DNA from: an uncultured Rhizobiaceae group bacterium
Lineage (GTDB): Bacteria; Pseudomonadota; Alphaproteobacteria; Rhizobiales; Rhizobiaceae
DNA: 11,783 nt
Reading direction: 5' to 3'
NCBI GenBank assembly: GCA_937923355.1
Contig: CALAIO010000347.1
Span: 1-11,783 of the forward strand
The position numbers and the translations under genes were made by a program. The notes below the pieces were generated by a model. It did not search any database. It was given only the letters and a program-made list of their open reading frames with translations, and was not told the origin of the DNA. Positions 1 through 7,338 of the stretch are shown here, in pieces; the stretch's first letter is position 1, and every line of letters starts with the position of its first letter.

Positions 1-62
1 CGCAATAAAAAGTAATTTGCTGACTCGCTAATCATAAGTTTTTATTTTAAATAAAACTGGGG

Positions 63-1433
63 TTGAGTATTAGTGGGTTGTTAGCGGTGACTATAGATAA
101 GAAAAATACTACAGATAAAAAGCGTATAGCTAATGAAAAAAGCCGTAAGGGATATAAATACATCTCTTGGCTATTAGTTCTGTTTTTAATCGGCACTGCT
201 ATCTCTGGATATTTTTATCTAACACGTGATGAAGGCCCAACGATATTAAAAATTGCGTCTGGTCCGTATAAGTCAGACTCCTATGAATTGATTAAAGAGA
301 TTGCGGATGTGGTAATCCGTCATTCTGACGATCTGATTATTGAGGCCATTCCGAGCAAAGACTCCAGTAATAATATATCTCTGCTTAACCGTGGAGTGGT
401 GGATTTGGCGACTATTCGCTCAGACACACCAGTTGTTAGCAATGTGAGGATGGTCGCTGATTTATTTTCTGACTATTTTCAGCTTATTACACGTAGCGAA
501 AGCCTGATTTATACACCCAATGATTTGATTGGAAAAAAAGTAGCAATTGCCAATTTTGGTACGGATGAGTTTCGCTCTTTTTGGATATTGGGAGACCATT
601 ATGATTTGCCTGTGAATGGCATCAAGTGGCGAACCATGTCGTTTGCAACAGCAAAAGACGCTTTGCTATCTGGAGAAGTTGATGCTGTTTTTACCGTGCG
701 TTCGCTGCGGGATCGAATTTTGCTTAATCTGTTTGAAGATGCAGAGTTAAAGAAATTGCCGCTTCGATATATTTCTCTTGATCAGGCGGAAGCAATTTCT
801 ATCAAACGGCCTTTCTTGCAAGTAGGTCATCTGCCAAAGGGGACATTCTCTGGCAAAGCTCCAACGCCTAGAGCGCATACGATTACGACAACGGTACAAC
901 GTATCTTGGTGACGCGTGATGATCTGGATGATGAGCCTATTCGGGAATTAACGCGTATTTTATTTGAAAACAGGCTTGATCTTATTATTCGTTTTGCGCT
1001 TGCTTCTGCAATCAAGCCGCCGAAATTTGAAGAAGGGCTGGCCATTGCGCTTCATCCCGGCTCTGAACAATATTTCAATCGCGATCAACCTTCCTTCCTG
1101 CAGGAAAACGCGGAGCCTATTGCGCTGATGATTACCATTGCCGCCATGTTGTTTTCTGGTCTGCTTGCCTTGCGATCAAGATTTGTTTCAACGCAAAAGG
1201 ACAGAATGGACAGCTATAACTACGTTTTGCTGGACATTGCTGAGCGCGCAAATGATACCTCTGATGTTGCTGAAATAAAAAACCTGAGAACCACACTCTT
1301 CAACACGCTTGAAACAGTTGTGCGGGCACTTGATACGGATGAAGTGACAGAAGAGGGATTTCAAACGTTTTCTTTTCTCTGGGAATCTGTGCGTGTCATG
1401 TTGGTTGAACGTGAAAAAGAAATCACCAATTAA
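63..1433 (+). CDS. TAXI-family TRAP transporter solute-binding-like protein, membrane anchored
   Basis: The protein has up to 456 residues. It resembles the TAXI (TRAP-associated extracytoplasmic immunogenic) substrate-binding proteins, with a periplasmic type II binding fold that opens KIASGPYKSDSYEL (63-76) and includes DLIGKKVAIANFGT (154-167) and SGEVDAVFTV (203-212). Instead of a cleaved signal peptide it has a basic N-terminus and a membrane segment at about 33-52. A second membrane segment at about 352-371 is followed by a cytosolic tail of about 85 residues. The expected topology is therefore inside-out-inside, with the binding domain in the periplasm. No TRAP permease gene is in the window, so transport by this protein is not shown; a sensory or scaffold role is possible. 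The start is uncertain: a stop lies at 48-50 and no in-frame ATG precedes residue 130. TTG at 63 has no spaced Shine-Dalgarno, while TTG at 78 and GTG at 87 (after AGTGGG) are better placed. The family call is fairly sure; the substrate is unknown. Confidence 0.8.
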   Translation: MSISGLLAVTIDKKNTTDKKRIANEKSRKGYKYISWLLVLFLIGTAISGYFYLTRDEGPTILKIASGPYKSDSYELIKEIADVVIRHSDDLIIEAIPSKDSSNNISLLNRGVVDLATIRSDTPVVSNVRMVADLFSDYFQLITRSESLIYTPNDLIGKKVAIANFGTDEFRSFWILGDHYDLPVNGIKWRTMSFATAKDALLSGEVDAVFTVRSLRDRILLNLFEDAELKKLPLRYISLDQAEAISIKRPFLQVGHLPKGTFSGKAPTPRAHTITTTVQRILVTRDDLDDEPIRELTRILFENRLDLIIRFALASAIKPPKFEEGLAIALHPGSEQYFNRDQPSFLQENAEPIALMITIAAMLFSGLLALRSRFVSTQKDRMDSYNYVLLDIAERANDTSDVAEIKNLRTTLFNTLETVVRALDTDEVTEEGFQTFSFLWESVRVMLVEREKEITN

Positions 1434-1509
1434 TTCACAGTTTGGATTTTTTAGGTGAATCTTGAATTTTTCTCTTTAGGTTAACAAAAAGTAAACGTAA
1501 GATGGTCTC

Positions 1510-2016
1510 ATGTTTACGATTACCGCAAATACAAGACGTGCAAAACCGGAAGATGCAGGCGCAATTTCACGAGTTCACGAAGCTTCATGGAAACATGCCT
1601 ATGCAGGATTGGTGCCTTATGCAGCCTTAGCGCGGATGATCAGTCGTCGTGATGTTAACTGGTGGGCGAATGCCATACGTAAATCAACCTTGATTTTGGT
1701 TGTCGAGATGGACAATGAAATCGTTGGCTATGTAACGCTTGGCCCTAATCGTGTAAGCACTTTCCCGCATGAAGGTGAGATATATGAAATTTATCTTCGC
1801 CCAGAATATCAAGGCGTCGGTCTTGGCGCAAAGCTCTTTGCAGACGCTAAACTTGAGTTAAAGCGCAGAAGCTACAAAGGCGTTGTTGTTTGGGTTCTAT
1901 CAGATAATGACCCTGCGATTGGCTTTTATCAGAACGCGGGTGGCCGCGCGATTGCCAATGGTTCGGAGCACTTTGACGATAAAAAGTTAAGCAAGACTGC
2001 CTTTGCCTGGGACTGA
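1510..2016 (+). CDS. GNAT-family N-acetyltransferase
   Basis: This is a 168-residue single-domain GNAT protein, the usual size for the family, which transfers an acyl group from acyl-CoA to an amine. The N-terminal beta-alpha unit begins RRAKPEDAGAISRVHEASWKHAY (in part, residues 9-31). Motif A is clear: EIYLRPEYQGVGLGAKLF (93-110) contains the Q101-GVGLG acetyl-CoA pyrophosphate loop. Motif B is DNDPAIGFYQNAGG (132-145), with the FY at 139-140 typical of these enzymes. It begins 76 bases after the TAXI gene on the same strand, so co-transcription is possible. The ribosome site is weak (TAAGATGG). The acceptor substrate cannot be told from the sequence; ribosomal protein, small-molecule or toxin-type acceptors are all possible. 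Confidence 0.87.
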   Translation: MFTITANTRRAKPEDAGAISRVHEASWKHAYAGLVPYAALARMISRRDVNWWANAIRKSTLILVVEMDNEIVGYVTLGPNRVSTFPHEGEIYEIYLRPEYQGVGLGAKLFADAKLELKRRSYKGVVVWVLSDNDPAIGFYQNAGGRAIANGSEHFDDKKLSKTAFAWD

Positions 2017-2074
2017 TTTCCCCTATTATTCTCTACAAGAATTTAATTCTCAATCAGGTTTAGACTTTGGACTT

Positions 2075-2103
2075 CTTGACTCTTTTTAAAATCAGGGTAT
2101 GTA
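2075..2103 (+). promoter_or_regulatory. candidate sigma-70-type promoter for the asd leader
   Basis: CTTGAC at 2075-2080 matches the alphaproteobacterial -35 box well. After 16 bases it is followed by GTATGT at 2097-2102, a partial match to the -10 box. Transcription would start near 2110, about 20 bases before the small leader reading frame and about 220 bases before asd. A 13-bp palindrome, AGAATTTAATTCT, lies just upstream at 2038-2050 and could be an operator. The -35 is convincing and the -10 is only fair, so this is a candidate. Confidence 0.4.
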
Positions 2104-2130
2104 ACCTGCATCGAAGTTAGAGATTGAATC

Positions 2131-2253
2131 ATGTTTGAAAACGCTCTTACATTTTTGTCTTCTTTTAACGTAGCCGCTTTTGCTGGCTGCGGCACACTTC
2201 GTACGACTAAAACCAAGACCACTTCAAAGACAACGAAAACCCTCAAGGTTTAA
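2131..2253 (+). CDS. candidate Thr/Lys-rich leader peptide of asd (40 aa)
   Basis: ATG at 2131 opens a 40-codon frame ending in TAA at 2251-2253. A weak AGAGA ribosome site lies 7 bases upstream, and an in-frame stop lies just before it at 2125-2127. The first 21 residues are mixed and hydrophobic. Residues 25-39 read TTKTKTTSKTTKTLK, with 8 Thr and 5 Lys out of 15. The frame ends 76 bases before asd, whose product is the common precursor of Thr, Lys and Met. Established attenuation peptides such as E. coli ThrL are rich in the end-product amino acid of the operon they precede, and this fits that pattern. The inferred role is a ribosome sensor of charged tRNA-Thr and tRNA-Lys that sets the fold of the RNA downstream. 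Alternatives are a tiny lipoprotein (FAGC at 17-20, but no basic N-terminus) or chance A/C-rich sequence. There is no homology evidence. Confidence 0.45.
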   Translation: MFENALTFLSSFNVAAFAGCGTLRTTKTKTTSKTTKTLKV

Positions 2254-2326
2254 TCACTTCCGCTTGTGCCCTATCCACTCTCCTGGGCATTTCGGGAGGG
2301 TGATGAAAATATTGATAAGGGGAGTG
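2239..2326 (+). promoter_or_regulatory. asd: candidate switching leader RNA covering the asd ribosome binding site
   Basis: Several segments can pair in competing ways. Segment a, CACTCTCCT (2276-2284), can form nine pairs with b, GGGAGGGTG (2294-2302, two G-U), giving a 9-base-loop hairpin. It can also form nine pairs with c, AGGGGAGTG (2318-2326, one G-U), which contains the asd Shine-Dalgarno. Segment b can instead pair with ACCCTC (2239-2244), the Thr37-Leu38 codons of the leader frame, by six Watson-Crick pairs. GTGCCC (2266-2271) can pair with GGGCAT (2285-2290). No U-run follows any stem, so control of translation rather than of termination is the better fit. Pairings were found by eye and no energies were computed. 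Which state is ON is not settled. Confidence 0.4.
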
Positions 2327-2329
2327 TAA

Positions 2330-3379
2330 GTGAAGAAAGAAAGTTCCATGGGATATAAAATTGCAATCGTCGGTGCTACCGGCAACGTGGGTAAAGAAAT
2401 GCTCGATATTTTGGATGAGCGTGGTTTTCCTGCAGATACAGTTGTCGCACTCGCATCTCGCCGCAGTCAGGGCAAGGAAGTTTCATTTGGTGACAAAACG
2501 CTAAAGATCAAGGCGCTGGATGGGTATGACTTTTCTGATACTGACATTGCGCTGATGTCTGCCGGTGGTGATATTTCAAAAGAATGGGCTCCTAAAATTG
2601 CAGCACAGGGATGTGTTGTGATCGATAATTCATCTGCGTTTCGTTACGACCAAGACGTGCCTTTGATTGTGCCAGAAGTTAATCCTGATGCAGTTGAAGG
2701 TTTTACAAAGAAAAATATCATCGCTAATCCGAACTGTTCAACAGCTCAATTAGTTGTGGCGCTAAAGCCCTTGCATGATCATGCAAAAATCAAGCGTGTT
2801 GTTGTTTCGACTTACCAGTCTGTTTCTGGAGCGGGTAAGGAAGCTATGGATGAATTGTTTAACCAGACACGTGCAGTTTTTGTGGCTGATCCGGTTGAAG
2901 CTGTTAAGTTTCCTAAGCGTATTGCGTTTAACGTAATCCCGCACATCGATGTTTTCATGGAAGACGGCTACACAAAAGAAGAATGGAAAGTTCTCGCTGA
3001 AACCAAAAAGATGCTTGATAAAAATATCAAGGTAACTTGTACAGCAGTTCGTGTTCCTGTTTTTGTGGGTCACGCTGAATCGGTTAACATCGAATTTGAA
3101 AATGAGATTTCACCGAAAGAAGCACGCGAGATTTTGCGTGAGGCGCCTGGTTGTCTTGTTGTTGATAATCCTGAAGAAGAAACTTACATCACACCGCTTG
3201 AGTGCGCAGGTGAGGACGCAACTTATATCTCCCGTATTCGCGAAGATATTACAGTTGAGAATGGTCTTAACATGTGGGTTGTTTCAGATAACTTGCGTAA
3301 AGGCGCTGCGCTAAACACTGTTCAAATTGCAGAGCTGCTGGTTAACCGTGGTCTGCTAAAAGAAAAAGCGGCAGCTTAG
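2330..3379 (+). CDS. asd: aspartate-semialdehyde dehydrogenase
   Basis: Asd reduces aspartyl-4-phosphate to aspartate-4-semialdehyde with NADPH. This is the branch point to lysine/diaminopimelate, threonine and methionine. The 349 residues are the normal family length. The NADP-binding loop GATGNVGKEM is at 15-24. The catalytic cysteine is C136 in NPNCSTAQ, and the catalytic histidine is H248 in GHAESVN. SVSGAGKEAM lies at 164-173. GTG at 2330 is chosen as start because AAGGGGAG (2317-2324) sits 5 bases upstream; ATG at 2348 (MGYKIAIVG) is the alternative and matches the shorter N-terminus of many homologues. The gene is preceded by a possible Thr/Lys leader peptide and a pairing element that can hide this ribosome site. 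It stops with TAG at 3377-3379, where the stop lies on the edge of the inserted repeat element. The call is nearly certain. Confidence 0.97.
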   Translation: MKKESSMGYKIAIVGATGNVGKEMLDILDERGFPADTVVALASRRSQGKEVSFGDKTLKIKALDGYDFSDTDIALMSAGGDISKEWAPKIAAQGCVVIDNSSAFRYDQDVPLIVPEVNPDAVEGFTKKNIIANPNCSTAQLVVALKPLHDHAKIKRVVVSTYQSVSGAGKEAMDELFNQTRAVFVADPVEAVKFPKRIAFNVIPHIDVFMEDGYTKEEWKVLAETKKMLDKNIKVTCTAVRVPVFVGHAESVNIEFENEISPKEAREILREAPGCLVVDNPEEETYITPLECAGEDATYISRIREDITVENGLNMWVVSDNLRKGAALNTVQIAELLVNRGLLKEKAAA

Positions 3380-3409
3380 GCTCAGAACCTATTAATTAGG
3401 TTAAAATGG
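3379..3409 (+). repeat. left terminal inverted repeat of the MITE-like element
   Basis: These 31 bases match the reverse complement of 3611-3641 at 27 positions. The matching run is GGCTCAG, one mismatch, ACCTATTAATT, then a mixed stretch ending AAATGG. Similarity stops sharply after AAATGG. Confidence 0.8.
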
Positions 3410-3610
3410 TTGGAATAAATTTGCGCGGATAAAAGGCGTGAGGCGCAGGAAACCTTCTGGTTTTCAAGGCGAAACAACGCATTAGCCCGTGAAAATTTAT
3501 CCAATCCGAAGGACAATTGTTCTGACGGCGAACTACTGCGTCAAAGCTCTTGACCGGAGGATGAACTCCGCTCTTCGAACTTTTCCTAGCATTTCTAGTC
3601 ATAACAATCG

Positions 3611-3641
3611 CCATTTCAATCAAATTAATAGGTCCTGAGCC
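3611..3641 (-). repeat. right terminal inverted repeat of the MITE-like element
   Basis: This is the inverted partner of 3379-3409, with four mismatches over 31 bases. Its outer base supplies the G of the present mutS TAG stop codon on the minus strand. Confidence 0.8.
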
Positions 3642-6337
3642 TAAGTCTTTTGAGATTTCAGCAAGGCTCTTAAGTCATAAAGAGCCTGCTGAGCCTCTCT
3701 TGGCGACAAGTCGTCAGGCGATATATTTTCAAGTGCTTCCACTATTTCATTGTTTGATTGAACGGCAACAGGTTCTGTCGATGTTACTGAGAAGAGTGGT
3801 AAATCGTCGATCAACGTTTTGGCGTTATTGGTGCGTTCAGAACTTTCCAGTTGATCCAGTACGTCTCTTGCTCGCGCAATGACTGCGGGTGGTAATCCTG
3901 CCAGCTTTGCGACCTGAATGCCGTAAGAACGGTCAGCTGTTCCCGCAACAACTTCGTGTAAGAACACAACGTCTCCCTCCCATTCTTTTACCTTCATGGT
4001 AACATTTGAAAGCCGCTCCAAGGGTTCGGCAAGGGAGGTTAACTCATGATAATGCGTTGCAAAGAGCGTTCTGCAAAGATTAGCTTCGTGCAGGTTTTCA
4101 ATCGCAGCCCATGCAATGGATAGACCGTCAAAGGTTGCAGTGCCACGGCCAATTTCATCTAGAATGACAAAGGATTTTACTTCTGCCTGATTTAAAATCG
4201 CAGCGGTCTCCACCATTTCGACCATGAAGGTTGAACGTCCTCTTGCCAAATCATCTGCGGCACCGACACGGCTGAACAGTCGATCAACGATACCAATATG
4301 CGCTTCACGTGCGGGCACGAAGCTACCCATTTGGGCAAGAATTATGATAAGCGCATTTTGTCTTAGGAAGGTCGACTTACCCCCCATGTTGGGGCCAGTG
4401 AGGAGCCAAAGTTTTCCGGCTTCATCGCCACCAATGTCACAATCATTTGCCACAAACGGATTTTGAGCGTCGCGTTTTAAAACCTGTTCAACAACGGGGT
4501 GCCTGCCACCTTTTATATCAAAGGCAAGACTTTCATCCACTTTCGGACGACAATATTCATAGGTTTCTGCCAAATGCGCCAAGCTTTGTGCAACATCGAG
4601 AACAGCAACTGCATCGGCGGTGTTTGATATTTGAACTGCATTTTGCAAGACGCTTGAAACCAGTTTTGAAAAAATTTCGAGTTCAATCTGCAAAGCCTTG
4701 CCAGCGGCATTGGCAATCTTGGTTTCAATTTCTGCAAGTTCTATTGTCGTAAAACGCATGGCGTTGGCGAGTGTTTGACGATGAATAAAGGTTGCCTTGC
4801 CTTCTTCGCTCATCAAAGGGTCAGCATTATTGGCTGTAACTTCGATGAAATACCCGAGCATATTATTATACTTGATCTTGAGGGATTTAACACCTGTTGC
4901 TTCTGCATATTGCAATTGCATTCCTGCGATGACGCGGCGGCTTTCGTCTCGCAGACTTTTTAGTTCATCCAGTTCTTCATGGTAGCCAGATTTGATAAAG
5001 CCGCCATCCCGCGCCAAGAGTGGTAGTTCATCGGCTAGTGCGTTTGAGAGCAGGTTTTGCAAATCGTCTGGCAAGGTATTGATGGCTTTTACAGCAGCTG
5101 AATACTCTGAGGGTAACTCATCTACATTTGATAATTCTTCAACAATAGCTTTTGCACCGCGTATGCCTGTTAGAAGGCCTGCAAGGTCGCGTGGGCCACC
5201 CCGATTGAGCGCCAGTCTTGAAAGTGCTCGCGCCATATCCGGGATTTGTTTGATTGAAAGTCTTAAGCTGCGAGCAAGCTCCGGCTTTTTCAGCAGATAG
5301 GAAATTGAATTTTGTCTTTGTGTAATTTGGTCAACGCTAGTCAACGGGCTCATCATGCGTTCAGCTAAAAGGCGACCGCCCGGACCGCTGACTGTCTGGT
5401 TGATGGCATGAAAGAGACTGCCCTGCTTTTCGCCTGAAAGCGTGCGCATCAGCTCAAGATTGGCACGTGTCGCTGCGTCGATGAACATGGTGTGATTTGC
5501 ATCTTCACGCGAAGGCGGCATGAGAGCAGGGCGCTCATCAATTTGAGTTTTCTCAACATAGGCAAGTGCAGCACCTGCAGCAGAAATCTCTGCTTTTGTA
5601 AAACTGCCAAATCCGTCGAGCGATTTAACATCAAAATTCGCCTTAAGCCTTTCAACGGCCATCTGACTGTCAAAGAAAGTAGGACTTTCAATCGTGATGG
5701 CTTTTTCATCCAGTAGGATCATTTGTTTGATGTCTGGATCGTTATAGATGCTTTCCGGCATCACCAATTCGCGCGGTTCTATTCTTGCAAGTGCAGCACC
5801 TAATTCTTGCTGACTTACTTGCGTTACGCGGAAGTTGCCCGTTGAAATATCAATCCATGCAATTGCCATCTCATAACTGTCTTCGCTCTTTTTGATGCGT
5901 GCAAGCGTTGCCAGAAAGTTTGAAGAAGAAGGATCGAGTAGTTTTTCTTCCGTTACTGTGCCAGGTGTTACAAGGCGAACAACGTCGCGTCTTACGACTG
6001 CTTTTGAACCGCGTTTTTTAGCTTCAGCAGGGTCTTCCATCTGTTCGCAAACGGCTACTCGATAACCAAGGCCAATGAGTTTTTGCAGATAGTCTTCTGC
6101 GGCATGAACTGGCACACCGCACATTGGTATATCTTCACCCTGGTGCTTGCCACGTTTTGTGAGCGTAATGCCAAGTGCGCGCGCTGCTATTTCTGCGTCA
6201 TCAAAAAACAACTCATAAAAATCACCCATGCGATAAAACAACAGACTGTCCATGTTCACAGATTTAATCTCTATGAATTGTTGCATCATGGGTGTAGGCG
6301 CTGTTGCTTGCGGTTTATCGTTTGAGGCTTGAGACAA
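3641..6337 (-). CDS. mutS: DNA mismatch repair protein MutS
   Basis: MutS recognises mismatches and small loops in newly replicated DNA and, with MutL, starts repair. The 898 residues are normal for alphaproteobacterial MutS. The mismatch-contacting F-x-E motif is F40-Y41-E42 within [11 protein letters not shown]. The connector and lever/clamp domains fill roughly 140-600. The ATPase has Walker [10 protein letters not shown] at 648-656, Walker [10 protein letters not shown] with D727 and E728, and the dimer helix-turn-helix region around [15 protein letters not shown]. The start is TTG at 6335-6337 with AGG 6 bases upstream; the first ATG is at residue 17. A perfect palindrome CTGATTATCAG (6345-6355) overlaps this ribosome site. 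olsB ends 72 bases upstream on the same strand. A weak promoter, CTGACA-N17-TAACTT, can be drawn in that gap. The stop TAG lies at the edge of the MITE-like element. Confidence 0.97.
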   Translation of the reverse strand: MSQASNDKPQATAPTPMMQQFIEIKSVNMDSLLFYRMGDFYELFFDDAEIAARALGITLTKRGKHQGEDIPMCGVPVHAAEDYLQKLIGLGYRVAVCEQMEDPAEAKKRGSKAVVRRDVVRLVTPGTVTEEKLLDPSSSNFLATLARIKKSEDSYEMAIAWIDISTGNFRVTQVSQQELGAALARIEPRELVMPESIYNDPDIKQMILLDEKAITIESPTFFDSQMAVERLKANFDVKSLDGFGSFTKAEISAAGAALAYVEKTQIDERPALMPPSREDANHTMFIDAATRANLELMRTLSGEKQGSLFHAINQTVSGPGGRLLAERMMSPLTSVDQITQRQNSISYLLKKPELARSLRLSIKQIPDMARALSRLALNRGGPRDLAGLLTGIRGAKAIVEELSNVDELPSEYSAAVKAINTLPDDLQNLLSNALADELPLLARDGGFIKSGYHEELDELKSLRDESRRVIAGMQLQYAEATGVKSLKIKYNNMLGYFIEVTANNADPLMSEEGKATFIHRQTLANAMRFTTIELAEIETKIANAAGKALQIELEIFSKLVSSVLQNAVQISNTADAVAVLDVAQSLAHLAETYEYCRPKVDESLAFDIKGGRHPVVEQVLKRDAQNPFVANDCDIGGDEAGKLWLLTGPNMGGKSTFLRQNALIIILAQMGSFVPAREAHIGIVDRLFSRVGAADDLARGRSTFMVEMVETAAILNQAEVKSFVILDEIGRGTATFDGLSIAWAAIENLHEANLCRTLFATHYHELTSLAEPLERLSNVTMKVKEWEGDVVFLHEVVAGTADRSYGIQVAKLAGLPPAVIARARDVLDQLESSERTNNAKTLIDDLPLFSVTSTEPVAVQSNNEIVEALENISPDDLSPREAQQALYDLRALLKSQKT

Positions 6338-6409
6338 TTGCTACCTGATTATCAGAGTTCAGACATATCCCATAAGATTCCTGAAAGTTAAGACTCATGC
6401 AAGCTATTG

Positions 6410-7321
6410 TCAGGACTTACTCCTGCCATCCACAGGTGAAGCAATATGACTTTTGCTATGCTTGCTTGCGTCGGCGCCATAATAACTGACATAGCGTGGA
6501 TTGATATTTTCAACGGGCAATATGACAGCAATATCTATCGTACCAAAATCTTCATCAGCCACTACGGAATTGGAAAAATAAGCACCCAATCGCAAATAAC
6601 CTTTTATCAGAGGTGGTAGCGCCTTGATTGCTCTTTTTGGGTCTGTTACCAGTTTTTCATATTGTTTGATGCCAACAGAGTTTGTTGAAGTCGGCTTAAC
6701 CTGCCACTCAGGTTTATCAGTCGTAAGCGTTGAGAGAAAACCTAGTGCTAGGCTGATTTCTTCCGGGCTCTTTGCGTAGAAAGATGCGCAGCCTGTCATG
6801 ACATCAACTTTATTGTTTACTGCATAAGACCATGTGCCATGCCACATGAGTTCCATGGTTCTTTTGCTTCGATAATCCTCCAGTATGCAGGAGCGGCCCA
6901 GCTCCATGAAGCGTTTTTCCGGATGCTGGCTGGCAAGTGCTTCCAAATCAAATTCTGATTGCGAGCGAAACGGCAGATGCGTATCTTTTGACTGTTTAAC
7001 GAGGAAGCGTTGAGTGCCAACTGTTTTTGGATTTTTCTTATCACTATTATCAAGGACTAACAGATGGTCACAAATCAAGTCATGCTGTTCTTGTTCCAGC
7101 CTCGTATCAGGGTTTGTCTGCTGGGCTGCTGACAGTTCATCGCAAAAAACCTGATATCTTATCTTCTGGGCTTCTTTTAGTTCGGTTTGATTTTCGGCCA
7201 GTCGCGTTGAAAGCGATCCCAGCTCCCCAAGGTTGGCAGGGTTTTTTATTGTTTTTGTTTCATCAAGTTCAGGCGCGATTGTCATGGTTTCAATATAAGC
7301 GTTTTTTTCAAACCCAGCCAT
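6410..7321 (-). CDS. olsB: L-ornithine N-alpha-acyltransferase (ornithine lipid synthesis)
   Basis: OlsB transfers a 3-hydroxyacyl chain from acyl carrier protein to the alpha-amine of ornithine, giving lyso-ornithine lipid. An O-acyltransferase such as OlsA then completes this phosphorus-free membrane lipid. The 303 residues match the hemolysin-like GNAT family. QKIRYQVFCDE is at 52-62, FMELGRSCILEDYRSKRTMEL at 138-158 (in part), VMTGCASFY at 174-182, and the C-terminal block PLIKGYLRLGAYF (237-249) runs to DFGTIDIAVILP (258-269). The start is ATG at 7319-7321, with ATG at residue 13 as alternative; neither has a strong ribosome site. It lies 17 bases behind the hybrid kinase gene, so the two are probably one transcript. 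No olsA is in the window. Ornithine lipids often rise under phosphate limitation, but no Pho box was seen here. Confidence 0.88.
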   Translation of the reverse strand: MAGFEKNAYIETMTIAPELDETKTIKNPANLGELGSLSTRLAENQTELKEAQKIRYQVFCDELSAAQQTNPDTRLEQEQHDLICDHLLVLDNSDKKNPKTVGTQRFLVKQSKDTHLPFRSQSEFDLEALASQHPEKRFMELGRSCILEDYRSKRTMELMWHGTWSYAVNNKVDVMTGCASFYAKSPEEISLALGFLSTLTTDKPEWQVKPTSTNSVGIKQYEKLVTDPKRAIKALPPLIKGYLRLGAYFSNSVVADEDFGTIDIAVILPVENINPRYVSYYGADASKHSKSHIASPVDGRSKS

Positions 7322-7338
7322 GCCAAAAACTTGTAAGC

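Larger units (their letters stand above)
3379..3641. mobile_element. MITE-like element, 263 bp, flanked by TA
   Basis: The element begins GGCTCAGAACCTATTAATT and ends with the near-exact inverse AATTAATAGGTCCTGAGCC. It is flanked by TA at 3377-3378 and TA at 3642-3643. Removing the element and one TA gives gcagctTAagtctttt, in which asd and the convergent mutS would each end in TAA and overlap by TTAA. Internal hairpins include AAACC/GGTTT (3450-3454 with 3459-3463) and CGGAG/CTCCG (3555-3559 with 3566-3570). It encodes no convincing protein, although the minus strand is open for 75 codons. TA duplication and short terminal repeats are known features of IS630/Tc1-mariner elements and their non-autonomous derivatives; the link here is inferred. 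The element now fills the whole asd-mutS gap and may act as a two-way terminator. Confidence 0.7.

Noticed and set aside
1433..1459. Hairpin ATTCAC/GTGAAT after the TAXI gene as terminator
   Set aside because: Six pairs around a 16-base loop and no U-run after the stem; not a credible intrinsic terminator.
2043..2246. 67-codon frame on the minus strand before asd
   Set aside because: It is the antisense of the Thr/Lys leader region, and its Val-rich middle is just the complement of the A/C-rich codons. No ribosome site or family similarity.
2276..2326. SAM-II-like riboswitch (tail resembles GUGAU...AAGGGG)
   Set aside because: The loop and core bases that I know from the SAM-II consensus are missing; only a short A-rich tail and GG run look alike.
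3396..3623. 75-codon minus-strand frame inside the MITE-like element
   Set aside because: It begins within the terminal repeat, has no recognisable domain or transposase motif, and is most likely an open frame by chance.
3700..6325. Several plus-strand frames across mutS (60-102 codons)
   Set aside because: All are shadows of the mutS coding frame, without domains or ribosome sites.
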